From Denitrobacterium detoxificans (lineage in GTDB: Bacteria; Actinomycetota; Coriobacteriia; Coriobacteriales; Eggerthellaceae), in NCBI RefSeq assembly GCF_015062615.1, contig NZ_SUUH01000002.1:62001-126000 (forward strand): a DNA stretch of 64,000 bases, read 5' to 3'. Shown in pieces: positions 52,003-59,080 of the stretch (the stretch's first letter is position 1; each line of letters begins with the position of its first letter). A model generated the notes under the pieces. It was given only the letters and a program-made list of their open reading frames with translations. It ran no database searches and was not told where the DNA came from. The position numbers and the translations under genes are program-made.

Positions 52003-52070
52003 GTTCAATATCCCAAGCTTACCACCGCGTCTATTCTCATGAAAGCAAGGAGTTCAAAATAGTTCAATAT
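52003..52070. promoter_or_regulatory. Three GTTCAAWAT direct repeats upstream of the HTH-aminotransferase gene
   Basis: GTTCAATAT at 52003-52011, GTTCAAAAT at 52052-52060 and GTTCAATAT at 52062-52070. The last two are exactly 10 bp apart, one DNA helical turn, and the first is about five turns away. On the - strand they read ATATTGAAC, and the TTGAAC cores could double as -35 elements. Autoregulation by the encoded XRE domain is the natural guess. Confidence 0.45.
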
Positions 52071-52167
52071 GAAGGTGCAGATGGTAGGCGTTGTACGACG
52101 TGCGGTAGGGCACTCGCGGCGTTGCGCGCATGGCTTCTCGCAATTTGCGAGGAACGCAAGATGACGT

Positions 52168-52208
52168 GAAATAAGCGAACGCGAGAGCCCCTGGGACCCT
52201 CGCGTTCG
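52168..52208 (-). terminator. Intrinsic terminator of nadE
   Basis: A 15-bp stem (arms 52176-52190 and 52194-52208, including the perfect 10-bp CGAACGCGAG / CTCGCGTTCG) has a 3-nt loop. On the - strand it is followed by CTTATTTC, a modest T-rich tract. It lies just past the nadE stop codon. Confidence 0.7.
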
Positions 52209-52230
52209 GCAGTGGCATATGGCGTGAATC

Positions 52231-52995
52231 TTACAGCTGGAATGCCGGCATGGGCTTCAGCTTGTGCAGGTTCATGGCGTGTAGCGCATCGATGCGATCG
52301 CGCGTGGCGGCGTTATCGCATTCGCCCGTGGCGATGTAGTGGTCGAGCGTGGCGTACGTGAATCCAAGCTTGTCTTCATCGCTCTGGCCCGAAAGACCGT
52401 CGCTTGGCGTCTTTTGCACCAAGTGCTCGGGAAGGCCGAGCGCGCTGCCCAATTGACGTACTTCCTCTACCAGAATGTTCGCGAGTGGGCTGAAATCACC
52501 CGCGGCATCGCCGTACTTCGTAGAGTAGCCCACGTAGTCTTCGCTGCGATTGCAGGTGTTCGCCACGCGTGCGCCGTTTGGCAGGCTTTGCGCTACGGCG
52601 TACAGCGTGGTCATGCGAATGCGTGCGGGAAGATTGATGCGCGTGTCACGAGAAAGCCCCGCGTTGTCGCCCGTTGCCTCGGCGAATCCCTCGGCGCCAA
52701 TGAGCGCGCTTGAAAGCGCTGCGGTTGCGCCCGATATGTCCACGCAGATGGAGCGAATGCCCAAATGCGTCACGATCTCACGTGCGTCTTCGATGTCGGC
52801 TTGCTCGCCGTTGGGCATGAGCACGCCCACTACGCGGCCGGCACCCAGTGCGCGTACGCAGAGCGCGGCGACTATGCTGGAATCCTTGCCGCCCGAAATG
52901 CCCACGACGGCATGTGCCGTGGGGCCGTTCTCGGCGAAGTAATCGCGGATCCAGGTGGTAAGGGCTTCGAGCGTTGCGTCGGGGTTGGCTAGCAT
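52231..52995 (-). CDS. nadE: NH3-dependent NAD(+) synthetase
   Basis: 254 residues. It converts nicotinic acid adenine dinucleotide, ATP and ammonia to NAD+, the last step of NAD synthesis, in the cytosol. The ATP-pyrophosphatase loop is SGGKDSS (34-40). Downstream blocks include RIRMTTLYAVAQ, NRSEDYVGYSTKYGDAAGDFSP and the C-terminal KTPSDGL...DEDKLGFTY, all standard for the family. There is no N-terminal glutaminase domain, so it uses free ammonia. ATG 52995 follows AAAGGA at 7 nt. It appears monocistronic with its own terminator. Confidence 0.95.
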   Translation of the reverse strand: MLANPDATLEALTTWIRDYFAENGPTAHAVVGISGGKDSSIVAALCVRALGAGRVVGVLMPNGEQADIEDAREIVTHLGIRSICVDISGATAALSSALIGAEGFAEATGDNAGLSRDTRINLPARIRMTTLYAVAQSLPNGARVANTCNRSEDYVGYSTKYGDAAGDFSPLANILVEEVRQLGSALGLPEHLVQKTPSDGLSGQSDEDKLGFTYATLDHYIATGECDNAATRDRIDALHAMNLHKLKPMPAFQL

Positions 52996-53160
52996 GCGGT
53001 GTCCTTTCTTTCGTACGACCCAGTATACCCGCGAGCCAGCTAAACCGCCGATTGTTCATCCATTTGAAACGCGAATTGCCTGTACGTGGTAGAGGCTGCG
53101 TGAACGGGAGACGGTGCCGACTCGCGCCAACAAAAGGTTGCTCCACCTACCCGTCGGTAC

Positions 53161-53393
53161 GGCCGCAGCGCGCATCCCTTCGGGACCCTGTGAAAGCAAA
53201 CGAAAATGCGCTAAGCCCAGGATGCCCCACGGAGAGCGGGAAGCGAAGCTTCACGCAAATCCGTGGGACATCCTGGGCAGCGCAAGTAAAAGCATGAATC
53301 AGCGCAGCGCATGAGCAATGGTTTTTGCCCCGTTGAGGGGCAAAAACCGAGCGAACAGCGGAGCGGGGTCCCGAAGGGGTGCGCGCTGCGGCC
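53161..53393. repeat. 233-nt nested inverted-repeat element with two internal hairpins
   Basis: Outer arms of 28 nt (53161-53188 and 53366-53393) pair at 27 of 28 positions with one G-T. Inside, 19-nt arms (53215-53233 and 53260-53278, one mismatch) enclose a smaller GAAGC/GCTTC hairpin. A perfect 12-bp hairpin, GGTTTTTGCCCC / GGGGCAAAAACC (53320-53348), follows. The whole forms a three-way junction. It fills most of the 407-nt gap between nadE and the cation-efflux gene, ending 9 nt from the latter's stop codon. It holds no convincing gene. It may be a structured RNA, a large intergenic repeat or a miniature mobile element. Confidence 0.7.
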
Positions 53394-53402
53394 GTCGGCG
53401 GA

Positions 53403-54629
53403 TTAATCCTCTTCCGCCTCTTGGAAGGCCAGGGCGCGGTCGGCACGTTGGCGGTATACCTGGTTCAGCGATTCCACTTCGATGAAGATGGCGGAGCACT
53501 GTGGATAGTCATCGATGATTTCGGCTTCAACGCGGTCGATGGCCTGCAGGATGTCCCCCTCGTCGAGCTCGTCGTCGAAGGTTACGTCCAAGTTCAGGAC
53601 CATGTCTTTCGGGCCCATGTACATGGAGAGCACGCGGCCGCATTTGATGACAGCGGGATCCTCCTCCACGATGAACACGATGTCCTCGATTTCGTCGCGG
53701 TCGAGTCCTTCGCCAATGAGCAGGCTTGATGTTTCTCGTACGAGTACCACGGCGAAGATGGCCATGAGCGCGCCAATGGCGATTGACGCGATGGCGTCGT
53801 AGGTGCCATTGCCCGTAAGGGCCGTGGCCACGATGCCCGCTAGCGCGAACAGCATGCCCAGCACGGCGGCGGTGTCTTCCAATAGCACGGTAAAGCTGGT
53901 GGGCGCCTTGCTCGTGCGGATGTACTCCATGAGCGTATCGTCGCCGCGCGCTTGGTTTACCTCGCGAAACGCGATGGAGAGGGACACGCTTTCTATGGCA
54001 GTGCCCACGAGCAGCACTACGATGGCCACGACGGGGTTCTCCACGCCCGTTTCGGGCGATTGCAATGCGGAGATGCCCTGCATGATGGTGAACCCGCCGC
54101 CAAAGAGCAAGATGACCACGGATACGATGAACGTATAGAAGTACACCATGCGCCCGTATCCGAAGGGGTGCTCCAAGTCGGGCTGGCGCTTCGAGCCGCG
54201 CGCGCCCACGAGCATGAGCGAATCGTTTGCGGCGTCTACCAGCGAATGTACGCCTTCGGAAAGCATGGCCACCGAGCCGGTGAAGGCGGCGGTGATGAAT
54301 TTGATCACGGAAACGATGACCCCTGCCGCTACGGCCGAGATGACCGTGCGGTTGCGCTTCAGCTGCTCGGCGGGGGAGAGGGGCTTCGCGCGCTTGCGAG
54401 CGCGATGGCGGCGCATGGCGATGGAGTCGGTGTCGGCTACGTTGTCGTCGATGCTGTCGTCTTCTTCATCGAGGTCGCCGTGAATGTAGACCTGTTCTTC
54501 TTCTGGGGAATCGCCCGTGCTGGCGGCGCTTTGCGCATCGTGCGAAACGCGCACCCACGTGCTTGGCTTCGTGCCTAGAGCGCTGGCGGTATGTATTCGA
54601 TCTTCGTCGGCGGCTTTGTTTGTGCTCAT
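53403..54629 (-). CDS. Cation diffusion facilitator (CDF) family transporter
   Basis: 408 residues from ATG 54629, which follows GGAG at 7 nt. An acidic, probably disordered N-terminus (~70 residues, many Asp/Glu/Ser) precedes a CDF membrane domain of about six helices: SVAMLSEGVHSLVDAAND in helix 2 (metal-site residues), EHPFGYGR in the loop after, and ISxAFREVNxAR then SFTVLLEDTAAVLG in the second half. A cytoplasmic ferredoxin-like C-terminal domain follows. CDF proteins export divalent metals (Zn, Fe, Mn, Co, Cd) against protons; the metal here is not evident. It is divergent from a second CDF gene 177 nt away, and its 3' end abuts the large inverted-repeat element. Confidence 0.9.
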   Translation of the reverse strand: MSTNKAADEDRIHTASALGTKPSTWVRVSHDAQSAASTGDSPEEEQVYIHGDLDEEDDSIDDNVADTDSIAMRRHRARKRAKPLSPAEQLKRNRTVISAVAAGVIVSVIKFITAAFTGSVAMLSEGVHSLVDAANDSLMLVGARGSKRQPDLEHPFGYGRMVYFYTFIVSVVILLFGGGFTIMQGISALQSPETGVENPVVAIVVLLVGTAIESVSLSIAFREVNQARGDDTLMEYIRTSKAPTSFTVLLEDTAAVLGMLFALAGIVATALTGNGTYDAIASIAIGALMAIFAVVLVRETSSLLIGEGLDRDEIEDIVFIVEEDPAVIKCGRVLSMYMGPKDMVLNLDVTFDDELDEGDILQAIDRVEAEIIDDYPQCSAIFIEVESLNQVYRQRADRALAFQEAEED

Positions 54630-54749
54630 GTGTATCTCCATTTCTGTGTTTGCCTTAGAATATCAGATGTGGATGCAGGCGCTGTTTATGCGTAAACCGC
54701 CTGTTCAATTAGGTTTAACAAACTATTTGTGATGTGCGGGGCGGCTTGC

Positions 54750-54778
54750 TTAACATCGTACATCTGTTCGTGTATACT
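54750..54778 (+). promoter_or_regulatory. Sigma70-type promoter of the second CDF gene
   Basis: TTAACA (54750-54755), a 17-bp spacer and TATACT (54773-54778) make a near-consensus promoter. The start codon follows about 28 nt after the -10, so the leader is about 20 nt. Confidence 0.75.
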
Positions 54779-54806
54779 GCAAGGGTGTACACGGAAAGGA
54801 GGGGCA

Positions 54807-55946
54807 ATGTCCGAAGACGCTCAGGCGCTCAGCATGCAGGAACGCGACGCAGGCATCGTAAGGGCCAGCATCGTGGGCATCGTTGCGAACATCTTGCTTG
54901 CGGCGTTCAAGGCTGCCGTGGGCGCGCTGTCGAACTCCATCGCCATTACGCTCGACGCCGTGAACAACCTCTCCGACGCCTTCTCTTCCGTAGTCACCAT
55001 CGTGGGCACGAAGCTTGCGTCGCGTCCCGCCGACGCCTCGCATCCGTTCGGGCATGGCCGTGCGGAATACCTCACTACCATCGCCATTGGCATCGTGGTT
55101 GCCTTCGCTGGCGTGGAAGCCGCGCGCGAATCTATTTGGCGCATCATCAATCCCGAAGAGGCTACGTACGAAGCGGTCACGCTCATCGTGGTGGGCGTTG
55201 CCGTGGTGGCAAAGATCGCTTTGGGCCGTTATGCCCTTTCCCGTGGCAAGGCGCTCAATTCCGGCTCCTTGCGCGCCAGTGGTACCGACGCCCTTATGGA
55301 CGCCATCATTTCTGCCTCTACGCTGGTGGCGGCGGTGATCTTCATCGTGTCGGGCGTTTCGCTGGAAGCATGGCTGGGCCTTGTCATCTCCGGCTTCATC
55401 ATCAAGGCTGGCATCGACATTCTGCGCGAGGCCATTGCGAAGATCCTGGGTGGTCGCATCGATGCCAGCCTGGCTCAGAAAGTGCGCGCTGCGGTCATGA
55501 CGGTGCCTGGGGTGCATGGCGCATACGACCTGGTACTGAACGACTACGGCCCGAATCGCTATTTCGGTAGCGTTCACGTGGAGGTCGACGACACGCTTAC
55601 CGCTGCGGAAATCGACTCCCTCACGCGCAAGGTGCAGGATGCCGTCATGAAGAATTGCGATGTCATGGTGCATACCGTGGGCATTTACTCCACGAATACG
55701 CAGCGTACGGGCGAACAGGCCGATATCTTCCTGGCGCTCGTGCGTTTGGCGAACAACGACCGCAACATTCTGCAGACACATGGCTTCTACGTGAACGAGG
55801 AAACGAAGCGCGTTCAGTTCGACATGGTGGTGGGCTTCGACGCTCCCGATCGTTCTGCCGTGGTGGAGGGCGTTTGCCAGGAACTGCATCGTCAGTTCCC
55901 TGCATACGAATTCGTTGCCACTCTCGATTCCGATATCAGCGATTAG
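54807..55946 (+). CDS. Cation diffusion facilitator (CDF) family transporter
   Basis: 379 residues. ATG 54807 is chosen because AAAGGAGGGG lies just upstream; earlier in-frame starts would precede the promoter. Membrane domain of about six helices with LSNSIAITLDAVNNLSDAFSS (the DxxNNLSD variant of the metal site) and HPFGHGRAEY, then SGTDALMDAIISASTL in the second helical pair. The ~150-residue C-terminal domain contains a typical CDF dimerisation unit and extends further than most. It likely exports Mn2+, Fe2+ or a similar metal; the variant motif is common in MntE/FieF-like proteins. It is followed 15 nt later by a Y-family polymerase gene, probably on the same transcript. Confidence 0.9.
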   Translation: MSEDAQALSMQERDAGIVRASIVGIVANILLAAFKAAVGALSNSIAITLDAVNNLSDAFSSVVTIVGTKLASRPADASHPFGHGRAEYLTTIAIGIVVAFAGVEAARESIWRIINPEEATYEAVTLIVVGVAVVAKIALGRYALSRGKALNSGSLRASGTDALMDAIISASTLVAAVIFIVSGVSLEAWLGLVISGFIIKAGIDILREAIAKILGGRIDASLAQKVRAAVMTVPGVHGAYDLVLNDYGPNRYFGSVHVEVDDTLTAAEIDSLTRKVQDAVMKNCDVMVHTVGIYSTNTQRTGEQADIFLALVRLANNDRNILQTHGFYVNEETKRVQFDMVVGFDAPDRSAVVEGVCQELHRQFPAYEFVATLDSDISD

Positions 55947-55961
55947 CCTGTTGGTTTGCCT

Positions 55962-57488
55962 ATGGAGCGTACCTATTTAGCCATCGACCTCAAGTCGTTC
56001 TATGCCAGCGTGGAATGTGCGCAACGGGGGCTCGACCCACTTACCGCGAACTTGGTAGTGGCCGATGTGGAACGCACCGACAAGACCATTTGCTTGGCGG
56101 TATCTCCTTCGCTGAAGGCGCTTGGCATTTCGGGTCGCGCCCGCCTGTTCGAAGTGAAGCAGCGATTAGCGCAGGTCAACGCCATGCGGCGTCATGCTGC
56201 AGGGGGTACCTTGCGGGGGAAGTCCATCTACGCCCCCGAATTGGAACGCGATCCGTCGCTCGAGGTCGATTTCGTGGCTGCCCGCCCGCAGATGGCGGTC
56301 TACCTGAAGCGGTCTGCGGAAATCTATGACATTTACCTGCGTCACGTTTCGCCCGAAGATGTGCACGTGTACTCCATCGACGAAGTGTTCATCGACGTTA
56401 CGGGCTATCTGCGCACGGGCCATATCACGCCACGCGCCTTCGCCGAAAAGCTGTTGGCCGAAGTGCTTCAGGAAACGGGTATTACCGCTACGTGCGGCAT
56501 TGGCTCGAATCTGTACTTGGCGAAGGTCGCCATGGACATCGTGGCCAAGCACGCGCAACCGAACGAGCACGGCGCACGCATTGCGCAACTTACCGAAAGC
56601 AGCTACCGTCGCAGGCTGTGGGCTCATACGCCCATTACCGATTTCTGGCGTGTGGGGCCGGGGTATGCGCGCAAGCTGGCGGCCCATGGCATGCATACCA
56701 TGGGCGATATCGCTCGTTGTTCGCTGGGTGGTCCGCACGAGCGTCGAAACGAGGATTTGCTCTATCGGTTGTTCGGTAAGAACGCAGAGCTGCTCATCGA
56801 TCATGCCTGGGGCTACGAGCCCTGCACCATGGCCGATGTGAAATCCTATCGTCCGAAGTCCAACAGTCTTGGCTCGGGTCAGGTGCTCATGTGCCCGTAT
56901 GAATGGGAAGAAGCGCGCCTGGTAATGCGCGAAATGGCCGATCAGCTTTCGTTCGACCTCGTTGACGCCGGCTTGGAATGCAACCAGGTCGTCATCACCG
57001 TGGGTTACGATATTTTCAACTGCTCATCTGCGGCAAGCATGGGCGAAACGGTGGATGCGTCAACCGATTGGTATGGCCGCAGCGTGCCGCGTCATGCCCA
57101 TGGCACGGCAACGCTTCCGTGCAGCACGTCGTCTTCGCGCCTTATCGTGGATGCGGTCATGAATCTGTTCGACGAAATCGTCAGCCGGCACCTGTTGGTG
57201 CGGCGCTTGAACGTCGTGGCATGTGGCGTTACGCAGCGTGGGTTTGCCGCTGCCGCACATTCCGTTGACGGTGTGGGCGAGCAGCTTTCCCTGCTGGAAG
57301 ACCCTGCCGAGCAGCAGGAACGTGAGGCGCGCGAAAAGGCTCGTCTTGCGCAGGAGCATCGCATGCAGCAGGCCATTCTTGCCGCACGGCATCGCTTTGG
57401 CAAGAATGCCGTGCTCAAGGGCATGGATTTGAAAGAGGGCGCTACCACCATCCAGCGCAATTCTCAGATTGGGGGTCATCGCGCATGA
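55962..57488 (+). CDS. Y-family DNA polymerase (UmuC/DinB-like)
   Basis: 508 residues from ATG 55962. Translesion polymerase domains are in order: catalytic AIDLKSFYASVE (7-18) and YSIDEVFIDVT, which hold the metal-binding acidic residues; palm/finger strands with TCGIGSNLYLAKVAMD; a thumb with helix-hairpin-helix-like WRVGPGYARKLAAHGMHTMGDIA; and a little-finger region. It would extend DNA past lesions with low fidelity. The C-terminal ~80 residues are charged and may form a coiled coil, with QLSLLEDP resembling a beta-clamp-binding motif (QLSLL). That clamp motif is a reading by eye. The next gene overlaps its stop codon by 4 nt. No LexA box was recognised, so SOS control is not shown. Confidence 0.93.
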   Translation: MERTYLAIDLKSFYASVECAQRGLDPLTANLVVADVERTDKTICLAVSPSLKALGISGRARLFEVKQRLAQVNAMRRHAAGGTLRGKSIYAPELERDPSLEVDFVAARPQMAVYLKRSAEIYDIYLRHVSPEDVHVYSIDEVFIDVTGYLRTGHITPRAFAEKLLAEVLQETGITATCGIGSNLYLAKVAMDIVAKHAQPNEHGARIAQLTESSYRRRLWAHTPITDFWRVGPGYARKLAAHGMHTMGDIARCSLGGPHERRNEDLLYRLFGKNAELLIDHAWGYEPCTMADVKSYRPKSNSLGSGQVLMCPYEWEEARLVMREMADQLSFDLVDAGLECNQVVITVGYDIFNCSSAASMGETVDASTDWYGRSVPRHAHGTATLPCSTSSSRLIVDAVMNLFDEIVSRHLLVRRLNVVACGVTQRGFAAAAHSVDGVGEQLSLLEDPAEQQEREAREKARLAQEHRMQQAILAARHRFGKNAVLKGMDLKEGATTIQRNSQIGGHRA

Positions 57489-57697
57489 GTGAGGAAGCGT
57501 TCGATACCGAACAGGCCCAGGCGATCCTCGACGAAATGGCGGTCATGGCGGCGTATGGCGACATCGTAGACGTTCCGCGGCCCGTATCGCGCACGCATGC
57601 CCCCATGCCGCGCGAAGATCGGGGTGCTCAGTTCGCCCCATTTGCGGCCCTATCTGGCTTTACCGATATCATCGAAGATACGGCGCGCGGTCATTAG
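57485..57697 (+). CDS. Small protein paired with Y-family polymerase
   Basis: 70 residues. The start ATG overlaps the polymerase stop codon (ATGA), with a GGGGG site upstream, so translation is coupled. The C-terminal half carries MPREDRGAQFAPFAALSGF. This is a motif I recall from short proteins next to umuC-like genes in Firmicutes and Coriobacteria (roughly MPRENRAAQFAPFAAL). No enzyme motif is visible. A role as polymerase partner is inferred from position only. Confidence 0.8.
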   Translation: MSEEAFDTEQAQAILDEMAVMAAYGDIVDVPRPVSRTHAPMPREDRGAQFAPFAALSGFTDIIEDTARGH

Positions 57698-57731
57698 CCT
57701 GCGTGTTTCGTTATCTGCGTGGTAATTCGCC

Positions 57732-57780
57732 CAGACATTTTCGGCGATAACCCCTATACTTACTTAGATAATCAAATTAT
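57732..57780 (+). promoter_or_regulatory. Promoter and operator candidate of the dehydratase operon
   Basis: CAGACA (57732-57737), 17 bp, TATACT (57755-57760). Just downstream, the inverted repeat ATAAT-CAA-ATTAT (57768-57780) overlaps the expected transcription start and could bind a repressor. The stretch is notably AT-rich for this genome. Confidence 0.6.
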
Positions 57781-57808
57781 TTGCATATCAAAGAATAGGA
57801 AGTACCGA

Positions 57809-59080
57809 ATGGATGTCGTGCATACGTTCGGCCAGCTCATTATGAGCCAGGTGGACGAGCATCCGCGACGGGCGGGTCGCATTATGTATGCAGGGTGGCG
57901 AGCCCAATTGGCCAACCTTACCCTGATGGGCGAACGTCGCTTACCGCCTTCGCGTCGCTATGCCTCTCGCGTGGCTATGAGCAAGATCACCCGGGCGCTG
58001 AGGCATCCGGAAAACGCCGCGGCTACAAGCTTGTTTACGCCGTACGAGCCTTTGCAGGTGGCGGGGGTGCTGCCGTATTCCGTCGAGCAGCTTTCGAGTT
58101 TTATCGGCGGCTCTCAGGCGGAACGCGCGTTTCTCGACAAGGCGGGCGATGCGGGGTTTTCGGAAACCATGTGCAGCTACCATCGCGTGTATTTGGGCGC
58201 TGCGGCAGCCGGCATGCTTCCGAAGCCCGCATTCGTCGTGTATACCACGTTGGCGTGTGACGGCAATCTCATTACGTTTCCCGCAATCCAGCGACATTTT
58301 GACATCCCGGGGTTTTGCATAGACGTGCCATTTGATAGGAGTGAGGATGCCGTGGCCAGCGTGGCACGGCAGCTGCGTCAGATGGTCGAGTTCGTGCAGG
58401 ATTGCACGCACCGCTCTATTACGCACGAGGCTTTGTGCGAAACGATGGCGCGTTCGTGGCGCTCGGCTTTGGCGTATCGGCGATTTCTGCAAGCTTCGCC
58501 TGGGAAGCGGCTGCCGGGCGATATGACGACCGAGATGTACGCGGTGCTCATGAATCACTTGGTAAGCGGCTCTCCCGAGACCGAACGCTTTTGCCATATG
58601 CTGGAATCCGATATGAGGGGCGCGTCGGCAAGCAAGGGGCTGCGCCTGGTGTGGATGCATACGATGCCGTTTTCTCAGCAGCCGCTGATCGATCGCGTGA
58701 ACTTCAACGATGAATGCTTCATCTGCGCTAGCGATATGTCATCTGATCCCATGTTGGTGGATATCGACCCATCGCAGCCCTACGAAGCCATGGCTCGTCG
58801 GCTGGTGTATTCGTGCTTCAACGGCGAGGGCGAAAATCGCGTGCAGCGTGCGCTTGAGCTGGCGCGTATAACGCAGGCAGATGGCGTTGTCCTTTACAAT
58901 CACTGGGGCTGCAAGGCAACGTTGGGCGTATCGCATCTCATCAAGCGCCGCTTGGAAGAAGAGGGCGTGCCATGTCTGCTGCTTGATGGCGACGGCATCG
59001 ATGTCGCGAATCGCAGCGACGGCCAGACGTCAACGCGCTTTGATGCATTCTTGGAGCTGCTGGAGGGGAGGCGCGCATGA
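57809..59080 (+). CDS. 2-hydroxyacyl-CoA dehydratase family subunit (HgdB/YjiM-like)
   Basis: 423 residues; ATG 57809 follows AGGAAG. It matches the HGD-D family (PF06050): an N-terminal region with LFTPYEPLQVAGVLP, the MCSYHRVYLGAA and VVYTTLACDGN segments, and the C-terminal DGVVLYNHWGCKATLGVSHLIKRRL block ending in PCLLLDGDGID. Family members bind a [4Fe-4S] cluster through conserved cysteines and remove water from 2-hydroxyacyl-CoA, or reduce aromatic acyl-CoA, after one-electron activation. No CoA-transferase or substrate gene is nearby, so the substrate is unknown. The next gene overlaps by 4 nt and supplies both the partner subunit and the activator. Confidence 0.88.
   Translation: MDVVHTFGQLIMSQVDEHPRRAGRIMYAGWRAQLANLTLMGERRLPPSRRYASRVAMSKITRALRHPENAAATSLFTPYEPLQVAGVLPYSVEQLSSFIGGSQAERAFLDKAGDAGFSETMCSYHRVYLGAAAAGMLPKPAFVVYTTLACDGNLITFPAIQRHFDIPGFCIDVPFDRSEDAVASVARQLRQMVEFVQDCTHRSITHEALCETMARSWRSALAYRRFLQASPGKRLPGDMTTEMYAVLMNHLVSGSPETERFCHMLESDMRGASASKGLRLVWMHTMPFSQQPLIDRVNFNDECFICASDMSSDPMLVDIDPSQPYEAMARRLVYSCFNGEGENRVQRALELARITQADGVVLYNHWGCKATLGVSHLIKRRLEEEGVPCLLLDGDGIDVANRSDGQTSTRFDAFLELLEGRRA

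Noticed and set aside
53000..53400. Short open frames on both strands between nadE and the CDF gene
   Set aside because: They read across the large inverted-repeat element and have no RBS or recognisable domain.
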